Below, piece after piece: positions 25,904 through 34,807 of a DNA stretch of 50,308 nucleotides (position 1 is its first letter; every line of letters starts with the position of its first letter). Source of the DNA: Bacteroidales bacterium (GTDB lineage: Bacteria; Bacteroidota; Bacteroidia; Bacteroidales; VadinHA17); the NCBI GenBank assembly GCA_029974835.1, contig JARKQN010000041.1, positions 1 to 50,308 of the forward strand. The letters are read 5' to 3'. The notes below the pieces were generated by a model that saw only the letters and a list, made by a program, of their open reading frames with translations, was not told the origin of the DNA and searched no databases. The position numbers and the translations under genes were made by a program.

Positions 25904-26935
25904 TTAAGGTTTTATTTTTAGTATAAAATCTACGGTGTCTCTTCCGTCAGCGTAATCATCCAGCCGGGGCCACTGGGTTTTTCCGAAATCCAGCAATCCT
26001 TTGCCGGTAATACACTGTATTTTATCCATATCGGGTCCGATCATCTGTTCAAAATCTTCGTCCCTGCGGTAGTATTCATAATGAACCACAGCAACCGGCG
26101 AGGCCAGTGCCCTTTCTTCCTTAAGCATGCAGAATCCGAAATCCTCAAAATTTTCCCGGTTTACCAGGTAAACGGCCTTATAATAATCGTAATTGTTCGC
26201 GTATTTCGTGTGGTTAACAAGCCCTGAATATTTTTCCCATGCTTTTTTCAGGAGGCCGGTATCGTAACCTTCAGGCAGGTAAAGCTTGGATACGTTTCTG
26301 CACCCGAGCCCGAAATAGGAGAAAATATCATCACCCGTCCGTTGCAGCTCTTCCGGTGTCTCCGTACCAGAAATGACAGCTATGCTGTTCCTGTTCTTCC
26401 TGATCAGGTTGGGGTATTTCCCGAAATAGTATTCGAAATACCGCGATGTATTGTTGCTGCCTGTTGCTATTACCGCGTCGAATCCCTTTAGCGGCCCTTC
26501 GCTGAAATAAATCATGTCCCTGAAGCCGCTGTTTATATCTGTGAGCAGGCCGGCGATAAAAACGGGCAGTTCAGGATCTTTGGAACTTGTTTTTACGAGG
26601 GCTTTATTGCCTGTGACCAGCACAGAAAGAAGATCGTGAAACCCGACAAGAGGGATATTTCCTGCCATTATAATTCCAATGGTTAGCGGTTCGCGTTTTT
26701 GCTTAATGAGGGGGTATCTGCTTACCCATTCTTCAAGCTTTTCCGTTTCAAGGTTGGATGCAACAGCATCGAGGGCGAGCCTCACATTTTCCGGGGTAAA
26801 CCATGGGTTTACCGTCTGCTGCCGGGCAATGACGGATTCGATCAGAGAAGAGTACCTTCCCTTTCTGCCTGAAGCTGAATCGCGGAGTATATCTCCCAGA
26901 GCGGCCAGGCCTTTTGTTATTTCTTCAGGTTTCAT
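25904..26935 (-). CDS. Acyl-CoA reductase, LuxC-like
   Basis: A 343-residue member of the acyl-CoA reductase family (LuxC type), with an aldehyde-dehydrogenase-like fold. The cofactor region shows IGIIMAGNIPLVGFHDLLS, and the likely catalytic cysteine is in YFGLGCRNVSKLYLP. These enzymes reduce an acyl-CoA to the aldehyde with NADPH; the substrate here is not known. The ATG at 26935 is chosen because the alternative in-frame TTG at 26956 lies within a perfect -7 promoter element. It has no obvious metabolic partner next to it. Confidence 0.85.
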   Translation of the reverse strand: MKPEEITKGLAALGDILRDSASGRKGRYSSLIESVIARQQTVNPWFTPENVRLALDAVASNLETEKLEEWVSRYPLIKQKREPLTIGIIMAGNIPLVGFHDLLSVLVTGNKALVKTSSKDPELPVFIAGLLTDINSGFRDMIYFSEGPLKGFDAVIATGSNNTSRYFEYYFGKYPNLIRKNRNSIAVISGTETPEELQRTGDDIFSYFGLGCRNVSKLYLPEGYDTGLLKKAWEKYSGLVNHTKYANNYDYYKAVYLVNRENFEDFGFCMLKEERALASPVAVVHYEYYRRDEDFEQMIGPDMDKIQCITGKGLLDFGKTQWPRLDDYADGRDTVDFILKIKP

Positions 26936-26953
26936 CGGAAAATGCAGAAAGTG

Positions 26954-26961
26954 CAAAAATA
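26954..26961 (-). promoter_or_regulatory. -7 element for the acyl-CoA reductase
   Basis: The minus strand reads TATTTTTG, a perfect TAnnTTTG, 18 nt before the ATG at 26935. A TTTG lies 23 bp further upstream (26985-26988), slightly too far to be sure of. Confidence 0.5.
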
Positions 26962-26979
26962 ACTTTTCTGCCTGTTAAA

Positions 26980-27016
26980 TAAAACAAAAAAGAAAGAGGC
27001 TTCAATAAGCCTCTTT
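26980..27016 (-). terminator. Terminator downstream of the BlaR1-like gene
   Basis: AAAGAGGCTT (26993-27002) pairs perfectly with AAGCCTCTTT (27007-27016) around a 4-nt loop. In the minus sense it is followed by TCTTTTTTGTTTTA. It lies about 150 nt after the BlaR1-like stop codon and insulates the acyl-CoA reductase promoter. The stretch 27017-27163 holds nothing that I recognise. Confidence 0.85.
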
Positions 27017-27163
27017 GCTTTCTCAGAATGAAGAAACACTATATAAGTTTGGTCAGTATCACAGAAGCTTTCATTATCTGGCGCTCCCTGTGGCCGGCGT
27101 TTTCTGTACAGCTGGCTTTTTCAAAAACTGCGGGTTTGGATTTATGCTATATCAATTCTTAAT

Positions 27164-28414
27164 CTATCTGAGCTGGAAGGTAACAGGCACACTGTACCAG
27201 ACATTTACAGGTTTGCCACCCTGCTTTCCCGGGGTCCAGCGGGGAAGCATTTTTATGACCCTTACAGCTTCGTTGTCAAGATCGGGATCAACTCCTCTGA
27301 GAACGTCCACATTCTCAATCAGGCCCTCGTAATTTATGCAGAACCTGAGGATTACCCTTCCTTCTATCCCCCTCTCAATGGCTGACGGAGGATACTGAAT
27401 GTTTGAATAGATGAACTCCATCAGGGCTTTATCGCCGCCGGGGAACTCCGGCATATCTTCGACAACCACAAAAATCTCCTTCGGAGCCTTTGCATCAGGT
27501 TCAGTTATTTCAGCATTTATTTCCGGTGGTGCAAATGCCCTTTTTCCGGAGATCTTTTCGCAGGCTGAAATAATTAATATCAAAGCTGCAGCCACAGGCA
27601 CAGCCAGTACGACCTTAATCGCACTTATTCCGGGTGTTTTCTTTTTCGACATCATAAGCAATCTTTTACGTATCAGTGACGGGTTTGAGAATGAGTTTGA
27701 GGTAACAAAAATTCTGGTATTCAGAAGAGTGTTCATCAGGAGAGCCTGATATCCGGCCAGACTCTGACCGGTTTTAAGATATTCGCTGTCGGCCTGATAT
27801 TCATGAACAGCCCTGAGCGACCTGTTAAAAAGGTATATCACAGGATTGAACCATTGCAGGCATTTTACCGTTTCGAGCAGCAGTATGTCGAGAAAATGCT
27901 GCCTTGCCACGTGGTTGTATTCATGCCTGATTATATCTGCAGCCTGTTCAGTGCCGAGGTTCCTGTTAATAAAAATGTATCCCATGGCAGAGAAGCCGGG
28001 TGAATTGAACTTTTCGAAGGTGATTATCCTGCTGCCGGGATTCCCCCTGCGCACGATGAGGAAAACAATAACTGAAATGTCGGCAAGAAATTTTAAAAAG
28101 AAGAGCAGAGCACCTGCGAAATATATTTTTAGTGCCCACCCGTTTAATAAGGCAGGTTTTGCATCCTCATCCTGGTTATTTATACCGGCTCTTACAATTA
28201 TTTCCGATAATGCTGCGCCTGCGTTATAAAATAAGGAGCCGGAGGGAACTCTGAATGAGAATAAAGGAAGGATCATTGCCAGTATCAAAGAGCCTGTCAG
28301 GTAGAACCTGTTGCGGGCATACTGGGTGTCGCGCCCCAGAAAGAGATAATATATAAGGTAAAAGCCTGCCAGGAAGACGGCACTTTTAACCATGTATAAC
28401 GGTAATGCATTCAT
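27164..28414 (-). CDS. BlaR1-type M56 metallopeptidase with TonB C-terminal domain
   Basis: A 416-residue inner-membrane protein. Membrane segments lie at about 8-25, 38-55 and 100-120. The M56 peptidase site follows: HEYNH with zinc-binding histidines and catalytic Glu (about 165-169), and a downstream HEYQAD that gives the third ligand. After a fourth membrane segment (VVLAVPVAAALILII, about 272-286) comes a periplasmic TonB C-terminal domain with GGDKALMEFIYSNIQYPPSA and the closing WYSVPVTFQL. In BlaR1 the peptidase cleaves the BlaI repressor after signal sensing; here the penicillin-binding sensor is replaced by the TonB domain, a common arrangement in Bacteroidetes. The start overlaps the blaI-like stop by 4 bp. 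Confidence 0.9.
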   Translation of the reverse strand: MNALPLYMVKSAVFLAGFYLIYYLFLGRDTQYARNRFYLTGSLILAMILPLFSFRVPSGSLFYNAGAALSEIIVRAGINNQDEDAKPALLNGWALKIYFAGALLFFLKFLADISVIVFLIVRRGNPGSRIITFEKFNSPGFSAMGYIFINRNLGTEQAADIIRHEYNHVARQHFLDILLLETVKCLQWFNPVIYLFNRSLRAVHEYQADSEYLKTGQSLAGYQALLMNTLLNTRIFVTSNSFSNPSLIRKRLLMMSKKKTPGISAIKVVLAVPVAAALILIISACEKISGKRAFAPPEINAEITEPDAKAPKEIFVVVEDMPEFPGGDKALMEFIYSNIQYPPSAIERGIEGRVILRFCINYEGLIENVDVLRGVDPDLDNEAVRVIKMLPRWTPGKQGGKPVNVWYSVPVTFQLR

Positions 28415-28791
28415 TTCTGCTGTTTTTGTTTCTTTACCTGCTTCTGCATTATTTTCATAATCTCTTCCATCTCTTTAACCGAAATGTTTTCGGATGAGGC
28501 AAAAAAACTGACCATATTCCGGAAAGAATTGGAGAAATAATCGCGAACGAAGTTTTTCATATGAAACCCGGAATACTGTTCCTTTGAAACAAGAGGATAG
28601 TATTCATGCGTGCGGCCGTATGCCTTGTGGGCCACGAATCCTTTGTCCTGCAGGATTCTGATTATCGTACTGATTGTGGTGTATGCCGGTTTTGGTTCGG
28701 GAAAATGTTCAAGAATCTCTTTGACGAAACCCTTTTTTATCTTCCAGAGGACCTGCATCACCTCTTCTTCTGCTTTTGTCAGTTCTCTCAT
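28411..28791 (-). CDS. BlaI/MecI-family transcriptional repressor
   Basis: A 126-residue winged-helix repressor. The opening ELTKAEEEVMQVLWK and the recognition region PAYTTISTIIRILQDKGFV are diagnostic, and the C-terminal half is the dimerisation domain with the site where BlaR1-type proteases cut. It overlaps the BlaR1-like gene by 4 bp, so sensor and repressor are coupled. A palindrome placed over its own -33 element fits autorepression. Target genes other than its own operon are not evident nearby. Confidence 0.93.
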   Translation of the reverse strand: MRELTKAEEEVMQVLWKIKKGFVKEILEHFPEPKPAYTTISTIIRILQDKGFVAHKAYGRTHEYYPLVSKEQYSGFHMKNFVRDYFSNSFRNMVSFFASSENISVKEMEEIMKIMQKQVKKQKQQK

Positions 28792-28817
28792 AATGACATT
28801 TTTTTTGTTATTCTGTA

Positions 28818-28852
28818 CAAATATAAAACGAAAAAATTAGTTATGCAACTAA
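28818..28852 (-). promoter_or_regulatory. Promoter and BlaI-type operator
   Basis: On the minus strand the -7 box is TATATTTG (28818-28825), a perfect match, and a -33 box GTTG (28846-28849) lies 20 bp upstream. The -33 box sits inside the palindrome TTAGTT-GCAT-AACTAA (28837-28852). BlaI-family operators are AT-rich dyads of this kind, so repressor binding would block sigma contact. Confidence 0.7.
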
Positions 28853-28890
28853 ATTATTAATTATTTTCAGGAAAAAAATCCATATCCATT

Positions 28891-28921
28891 TTTGCGGGAA
28901 CCCGAAAAAATTGTATTTTTA
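28891..28921 (+). promoter_or_regulatory. Candidate promoter of the ABC permease gene
   Basis: TTTG (28891-28894), 19 bp, TATTTTTA (28914-28921). The -33 box and spacing match the consensus, and the -7 box differs in its last base only. It ends 45 nt before the ATG. Confidence 0.55.
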
Positions 28922-28966
28922 TTCTTTTAAAACTGTCATTCCCGGCTATACGGAGTATAATAAATT

Positions 28967-30211
28967 ATGTTCAGAGTCAGTATTTTCAGAGAGAACCTCA
29001 GGATTGCGGTCAGGGCTATCAGGTCGAACAGGTTAAGGGCGGTGCTCACGATTTGCATTATTGCTTTCGGGATAATGGCTCTTGTAGGCATACTTACGGC
29101 CATCGACGCCATTAAGAAGTCGCTCACCGACCAGTTTACCATGATGGGAGCCAATTCGTTCTCTATCACATCGAGGGGGATGAACATCCAGATCGGGAAC
29201 AGCAGGTACAGGGCAAGAAATTATTCAAGGATCACATTCCGCGAAGCTCAGGAGTTTAAGCAGAGATTTGAGGAACCTGCCTTTGTCTCTGTTTCATATA
29301 ATGCATCCGGAATGGCGACTGTAAAATACGGATCGGAGAAGACCAATCCCAATGTTTCGCTCACGGGGGTGGATGAGGACTATCTTTCGGTATCGGGTTA
29401 TGAAATCGAATCGGGCAGGAATTTCACTGCCGATGAGGTGAGGTACAGCAGGCATTACGTGCTTCTCGGGGCCGACATTGTTAAAAGCCTTTTTCCTACG
29501 GGTGTTGATCCTCTGGGGAAGGAGGTTAACGTGGCCGGAATGAATCTAATGGTTACGGGAGTGCTTAAGTCGCGGGGCGCCAGTTCGATAAACGGCGACA
29601 ATGTGTGTTTTATGCCCGTTACAACAGCCAGGCAGTATTTTGCAAGGCCGAATATGACTTTCAGCATAAACGTTATGCCCTTCAGCGGCAAAAACCTTGA
29701 CGCCATTGCCGGTACCGCCGAAAGCACATTCAGAATAGTGAGAAACCTGAATCCAAGGGATGAATCTGATTTTAACGTTACCAAAAGTGATAATATAGTA
29801 ACGCTGCTTCTCGAAAACATCAGGTTTGTTACAATAGCGGCCACAATAATCGGAATTGTTACTCTGTTCGGCGCTTCGGTCGGATTAATGAATATTATGC
29901 TGGTTTCTGTTACAGAGCGCACAAGGGAAATCGGCACAAGGAAAGCTGTCGGGGCCAAACCGTCAACCATTAAATACCAGTTTCTTTTCGAATCAATCCT
30001 GATAGGTCAGCTTGGCGGCGTGTTCGGAATTATACTGGGCGTCCTGATGGGAAATATGGTATCATCGTTGCTCAATTCGAGTTTTATTGTCCCGTGGCTG
30101 TGGGTGGGCACCGGAGTGGCTGTCTGTTTCCTGGTGGGAGTCTTTTCGGGTTATGCTCCTGCGGTTAAAGCAGCCAATATTGACCCGATTGAAGCTTTAA
30201 GGTATGAATAA
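28967..30211 (+). CDS. ABC transporter permease, MacB/FtsX type
   Basis: A 414-residue permease with the MacB layout: a first membrane helix near 22-44 ([19 protein letters not shown]), a periplasmic MacB_PCD domain (about 50-260), and three C-terminal helices (about 285-310, 340-365 and 375-400) with the FtsX motif [19 protein letters not shown]. Such proteins use ATP hydrolysis by a separate ATPase to work on periplasmic or outer-membrane substrates rather than to pump across the membrane. No ATPase or membrane-fusion protein gene is adjacent, so the partner must be encoded elsewhere. It is followed 12 nt later by the SiaC-like gene. Confidence 0.9.
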   Translation: MFRVSIFRENLRIAVRAIRSNRLRAVLTICIIAFGIMALVGILTAIDAIKKSLTDQFTMMGANSFSITSRGMNIQIGNSRYRARNYSRITFREAQEFKQRFEEPAFVSVSYNASGMATVKYGSEKTNPNVSLTGVDEDYLSVSGYEIESGRNFTADEVRYSRHYVLLGADIVKSLFPTGVDPLGKEVNVAGMNLMVTGVLKSRGASSINGDNVCFMPVTTARQYFARPNMTFSINVMPFSGKNLDAIAGTAESTFRIVRNLNPRDESDFNVTKSDNIVTLLLENIRFVTIAATIIGIVTLFGASVGLMNIMLVSVTERTREIGTRKAVGAKPSTIKYQFLFESILIGQLGGVFGIILGVLMGNMVSSLLNSSFIVPWLWVGTGVAVCFLVGVFSGYAPAVKAANIDPIEALRYE

Positions 30212-30223
30212 ATTCTTTTAACT

Positions 30224-30601
30224 ATGGACAAGATAGTCATACAGGAAGAAATGAAAAACTGTCCGGGCATGTTTTATTACCCTGATAAGAACCTTCTTGA
30301 GGTAAAAGGCCGGTCCATCCCGGAAAACCCTGAATCAATCTTCAGGAGGCTTGACGAATGGATAACAAGTCATTTCGACCGGAACGATGCCCTCAATGTT
30401 GACATAATGCTCGAATACATTAACAGCGGTTCATCCAAGTACCTGTACGAGATTCTTAAAAAACTCTCATTTTACATAAATACCGGTAAGAAAGTGAATA
30501 TCAGGTGGCTGTATGAGGAAGACGATGAGGCCATGCTGGAGCTTGGAGAGCATTACCGCGACACGGCGGGCATCCCGCTTTCGATAGAGATGATGTTATA
30601 G
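30224..30601 (+). CDS. SiaC-family protein (DUF1987)
   Basis: A 125-residue protein of the DUF1987/SiaC family. The opening holds KGRSIPENPESIFRRLDEW, and the middle has EYINSGSSKYLYEIL with the serines where SiaC proteins are phosphorylated. In Pseudomonas SiaC is controlled by the kinase SiaB and the phosphatase SiaA and activates a diguanylate cyclase. None of those genes is adjacent here. It is 12 nt downstream of the ABC permease gene, so probably in the same transcript. Family assignment is good; its role in this organism is unknown. Confidence 0.82.
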   Translation: MDKIVIQEEMKNCPGMFYYPDKNLLEVKGRSIPENPESIFRRLDEWITSHFDRNDALNVDIMLEYINSGSSKYLYEILKKLSFYINTGKKVNIRWLYEEDDEAMLELGEHYRDTAGIPLSIEMML

Positions 30602-30664
30602 ACCTGCTGACTATCCGTAGTCTCAGGGAGAGTATTAATATACAGCGGAAAAGGTACTAAGAGA

Positions 30665-30681
30665 CAGGTGTCAATCACCTG
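30665..30681. other. Small hairpin after the SiaC-like gene
   Basis: CAGGTG (30665-30670) pairs with CACCTG (30676-30681) around a 5-nt loop. There is no T-run, so it is not a terminator by itself; a stronger hairpin follows at 30707-30740. Confidence 0.4.
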
Positions 30682-30706
30682 ATTAATTTGCAGGTTATTA
30701 GATAAA

Positions 30707-30740
30707 AAAATCCCCGTCAGTATTACTGCTCGGGGATTTT
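30707..30740. terminator. Bidirectional terminator between the SiaC-like gene and gap
   Basis: AAAATCCCCG (30707-30716) pairs perfectly with CGGGGATTTT (30731-30740) across a 14-nt loop. T-runs in both senses let it serve both convergent genes. It lies 18 bp from the gap stop codon. Confidence 0.85.
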
Positions 30741-30758
30741 CTGTCAGGTCCGGTATGT

Positions 30759-31828
<1,070 letters not shown>

Positions 31829-31851
31829 AAAAGGATAAGGTAAAAGGGAGA

Positions 31852-32646
31852 TTACAGGTTTCTCCTGAAAATATTTGAAAGCTTGTTCGACTCGGGATTG
31901 AGAGGGTCGATTATTAACCCGAACCTGTAACTTGCAAAAAGGGAGAAAAATATTGCCTTATTTCTGGCAGTGTCCATGATGGGTAATGCTTTCGGAAACA
32001 TGTTAATCTGTGCCCCGATCTCTATGGCATGAATAACTTTATCCTGCCGGCTGTACTCAAAGTTGAACCCCGCCTTCCCGTAAAGGCCGGGCAGCAGCCG
32101 CGCCTCATTCAGCCCTTTGAAGAATGAGCTTTTGCTGTAGATCATTGTGGGGTCGTGCTTCTTTATGTCGAATTTTTCCTCGATAATTTCTGCTTCATAT
32201 GGACCGACGAACTTCAGCATTTTATAGTATATGGGCTTGTAAAAAGCAACCGCAGCGCCTCCGGTATAAAAATACCTTACGGCTACTCCGCCAAGGTCGG
32301 CTTTTTCAAAAATCTCCTTCTGGTGCCCGTACCCGCCTCTCAGAATGGCAACAAAATTCTTCTTGCCGAAGACGAACGAGCCGGGGGTCTGATAATAGGG
32401 ATTTGTGAGTTTTACTTCCTTCGGATGTTTTACGGTAAGGAGGTCAATTTCGAGCAGGCGCTTGTTAAAATAATCCACTCTCTTCCCTTCCCTGTAACCA
32501 AATCCGAACCCGTCAGTACTGAGAAAAATACCTCCGGTAATTTCATTCCTCAGGAAAATGGTTGGCTGATTGTCGATCTCTCCCTGGGCTGAGAGATACA
32601 TGGGTATTAAAAGATAAAAAATTGCCGCATTCAGCAGCCTCTTCAC
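31852..32646 (-). CDS. Exported protein of unknown function, beta-barrel-like
   Basis: A 264-residue protein. The GTG at 32646 is chosen because it gives a proper signal peptide (basic KR, the hydrophobic NAAIFYLLIPMYLSAQ, cleavage near SAQ-G). A longer frame from 32793 would put 49 non-hydrophobic residues before it and overlap the small lipoprotein gene. The mature part has alternating aromatic and polar residues and strand-like segments (GGIFLSTDGFGFGYREGK, AIFFSLFASYRFGL), which suggest an outer-membrane barrel or a barrel-associated protein. I do not recognise the family with certainty. It follows the lipoprotein gene by 49 nt in the same direction and may act with it in the envelope. 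Confidence 0.65.
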   Translation of the reverse strand: MKRLLNAAIFYLLIPMYLSAQGEIDNQPTIFLRNEITGGIFLSTDGFGFGYREGKRVDYFNKRLLEIDLLTVKHPKEVKLTNPYYQTPGSFVFGKKNFVAILRGGYGHQKEIFEKADLGGVAVRYFYTGGAAVAFYKPIYYKMLKFVGPYEAEIIEEKFDIKKHDPTMIYSKSSFFKGLNEARLLPGLYGKAGFNFEYSRQDKVIHAIEIGAQINMFPKALPIMDTARNKAIFFSLFASYRFGLIIDPLNPESNKLSNIFRRNL

Positions 32647-32695
32647 GGCAGAAGCCGAAAGATTTGCCCGGTTGAAACCTGACAGGCCGGACCTG

Positions 32696-32821
32696 TTATC
32701 CCCTGTATTCGGATGACGGGACATCAGCTTTGCTGTAAGCCGGACACGCCTGCCTGTTGCAGGAACTGGCCATGAGAATAATTGCCAATGCAATAAGAAG
32801 TGTTAGAGCAATTTTTTTCAT
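32696..32821 (-). CDS. Small lipoprotein, 41 residues
   Basis: A short gene that is easily missed. It starts with ATG at 32821 and stops at 32696-32698. The product begins MKKIALTLLIALAIIL and has a lipobox ASSC, so it should be lipidated on C21. The mature part is only 21 residues, with a second cysteine in ACPAYSK and a Ser/Glu-rich end. A perfect -7 box lies 22 nt upstream. I believe short Bacteroidetes lipoproteins with a CPAYS-type motif recur, but I cannot name a function. It precedes the exported barrel-like protein on the same strand. Confidence 0.72.
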   Translation of the reverse strand: MKKIALTLLIALAIILMASSCNRQACPAYSKADVPSSEYRG

Positions 32822-32843
32822 AAAACTTTATTGTTTAACAGAA

Positions 32844-32851
32844 CAAAAATA
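32844..32851 (-). promoter_or_regulatory. -7 element for the lipoprotein gene
   Basis: The minus strand reads TATTTTTG, a perfect TAnnTTTG, 22 nt before the lipoprotein ATG. No TTTG is seen at the expected -33 distance. Confidence 0.5.
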
Positions 32852-33017
32852 AACTTTTTGCATTAAATGGAAACAGTGTTTAAAAATATTTATCATCTAT
32901 TAATACAATAATCATGCAGAAATGTTCATGAAATAACGCAAAAGCTGTAATATTTATTATTGCCTGTCCAAACAATAATGTGTCCGGATTGTTTAATTAA
33001 AGGAAAGTTTATAATTC

Positions 33018-33938
33018 ATGAAGAGGTTGTTATTAATCTACATACTGGTAATTATGTCAGGCAATTCATTTCCTCAGGAAAAACCGGCTCTTAATCTGTT
33101 AACACGACAGGAGGCTGATGTGATAATCCGTAAGGGTACTGAACGTCCCTTTACCGGAAAATACGAGAAAAATACCGCAAAAGGCACATATATATGTAAA
33201 CAGTGCGGATCTGCACTTTACCATTCTGACAGCAAGTTTGATGCACACTGCGGATGGCCGTCTTTCGATGATGAGATTCCGGGTGCCGTTCTCCGCCATC
33301 CCGACCCCGACGGCATGCGCACTGAAATTACATGCGCCTTCTGCGGGGGTCACCTGGGGCACGTCTTTAACGGCGAGGGATTTACTCCGAAGAATATCAG
33401 GCATTGCGTTAATTCGGTCTCGCTCGATTTCGTTCCCGTGGTGCTGAAACCCGGAAGATACGGCACTGCCGTTTTCGCCGGAGGATGCTTCTGGGGGGTG
33501 GAATACTTCCTCCAGAAAGAGCCGGGAGTCGTTTTGGTTACTTCGGGATATACGGGTGGACATGTGCCCAATCCGTCATACAGGGAGGTTTGTACCGGAA
33601 CAACCGGCCACGCCGAAGCCGTTAAGATTATTTACGATACCCGTCTGACATCCTACGCGAAGCTTCTGCAATTATTTCTTGAAATTCACGATCCTACCCA
33701 GGTAAACCGCCAGGGTCCCGACATCGGTGAACAATACAGATCGGAAATATTCTATTTGAACGGGGAGCAGAAGGAAACTGCCGAAAAATACCTGTCCATA
33801 CTGAAGTCGAAGGGATACAGGGTTGCCACCGCTGTTACCATGGCCTCTGAATTCTACGAAGCCGAGGATTATCACCAGGATTACTATTTCAAAACAGGCA
33901 AGTTGCCGTATTGCCACGGCTACACAAAAAGGTTCTGA
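33018..33938 (+). CDS. msrAB: Exported bifunctional methionine sulfoxide reductase MsrB-MsrA
   Basis: A 306-residue fusion that repairs both epimers of methionine sulfoxide. A signal peptide (MKRLLLIYILVIMSGNSF) sends it to the periplasm. The MsrB domain comes first (about 25-143): structural zinc cysteines C60, C63, C106 and C109, and catalytic C130 in RHCVNSVSL. The MsrA domain follows (about 150-306) with catalytic C157 in GGCFWG and the GYTGG motif. The B-then-A order is the reverse of that in the Neisseria PilB-type fusion. No disulfide reductant gene is next to it. It stands alone between the divergent lipoprotein gene and a nitroreductase with its own promoter. Confidence 0.95.
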   Translation: MKRLLLIYILVIMSGNSFPQEKPALNLLTRQEADVIIRKGTERPFTGKYEKNTAKGTYICKQCGSALYHSDSKFDAHCGWPSFDDEIPGAVLRHPDPDGMRTEITCAFCGGHLGHVFNGEGFTPKNIRHCVNSVSLDFVPVVLKPGRYGTAVFAGGCFWGVEYFLQKEPGVVLVTSGYTGGHVPNPSYREVCTGTTGHAEAVKIIYDTRLTSYAKLLQLFLEIHDPTQVNRQGPDIGEQYRSEIFYLNGEQKETAEKYLSILKSKGYRVATAVTMASEFYEAEDYHQDYYFKTGKLPYCHGYTKRF

Positions 33939-33957
33939 CCAACCCTGCCGGTTCTTC

Positions 33958-33988
33958 TTTGCCGTTAATTCCCGATAAATTAACTTTA
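33958..33988 (+). promoter_or_regulatory. Candidate promoter of the nitroreductase gene
   Basis: TTTG (33958-33961), 19 bp, TAACTTTA (33981-33988): the -33 box and spacing match, and the -7 box differs in the last base. It leaves a leader of about 45 nt. Confidence 0.5.
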
Positions 33989-34024
33989 CGGGGATTGTTT
34001 TTTATTATTAACCGCAGGAAATAC

Positions 34025-34031
34025 AAAGGAG
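34025..34031 (+). promoter_or_regulatory. Shine-Dalgarno sequence of the nitroreductase gene
   Basis: AAAGGAG lies 6 nt before the ATG at 34038. A recognisable Shine-Dalgarno is rare in this window; most starts are preceded by A/T-rich sequence. Confidence 0.55.
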
Positions 34032-34037
34032 ACCATT

Positions 34038-34790
34038 ATGGACATATTTGACTTACTGATGAACAGGAGGACAATAAGAGATTACCTCGACAGGGATATT
34101 GACGACGATCTCCTGAAAAAGATACTTGCGGCCGGGTGCCGTACTTCCACCACCGGCAACATGCAGGTTTACAGCATAATTGTCACGAGAGACCGGGGAA
34201 TGAAGGAGAAACTGCTGCCTCTCCATTTTAACCAGCGGATGGTTTTAAATGCCCCGGTGGTTCTTACTTTCTGCGCCGACTTCAACAGGTTCTCCCAATG
34301 GTGCCGCCTGAGAAAGGCCGAACCTGGTTATGATAATTTCCTGTCGTTCATAACGGCTGCCATTGATGCTTTGATTGCCGCCCAGACGGTCTGCATCGCT
34401 GCCGAAGCCTCCGGACTGGGCATCTGTTACCTGGGAACAACAACATATATGGCCCGGAAAATAATTGAAGTGCTTAATCTTCCGAAGGGTGTTGTCCCGG
34501 TAACCACGGTTACTCTAGGGTGGCCGGCCGGGATCCCTGATCAGGTCGACAGGCTTCCTCTCGATGCAATTGTGCATGAGGAGGTTTATCATGAATATTC
34601 CGGTGACGATATTGACCGGTTCTACAGGGAGAAGGAAGAGAGACCCGACTCAAAACAGTTTATCAGGGAAAACAATAAGGAAACTCTTGCTCAGGTCTTT
34701 ACCGATGTCAGGTATAAGAAATCTGACAATGTCACTTTTTCCAATATGCTGCTGAAGGTACTGACCGAACAGGGTTTTATGAACCAGTAA
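34038..34790 (+). CDS. Nitroreductase-family flavoprotein
   Basis: A 250-residue FMN-dependent oxidoreductase of the nitroreductase superfamily. The FMN phosphate-binding arginines are in LMNRRTIRDYLD near the start, and TSTTGNMQVYSIIV and GLGICYLGTTTYM are typical of NfsA-like members. These enzymes reduce nitro compounds or flavins with NAD(P)H; the natural substrate is unknown. The C-terminal extension (about 200-250) is charged and may wrap around the dimer partner, as in NfsA. It converges on the SDR gene with 17 bp between the stops. Confidence 0.88.
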   Translation: MDIFDLLMNRRTIRDYLDRDIDDDLLKKILAAGCRTSTTGNMQVYSIIVTRDRGMKEKLLPLHFNQRMVLNAPVVLTFCADFNRFSQWCRLRKAEPGYDNFLSFITAAIDALIAAQTVCIAAEASGLGICYLGTTTYMARKIIEVLNLPKGVVPVTTVTLGWPAGIPDQVDRLPLDAIVHEEVYHEYSGDDIDRFYREKEERPDSKQFIRENNKETLAQVFTDVRYKKSDNVTFSNMLLKVLTEQGFMNQ

Positions 34791-34807
34791 GGCTGCTGCT
34801 GACGGTA

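Noticed and set aside
32647-32793. Longer start for the barrel-like protein, adding 49 residues
   Set aside because: It would bury the signal peptide in the middle of the chain and overlap the lipoprotein gene; the GTG at 32646 gives a clean signal peptide.
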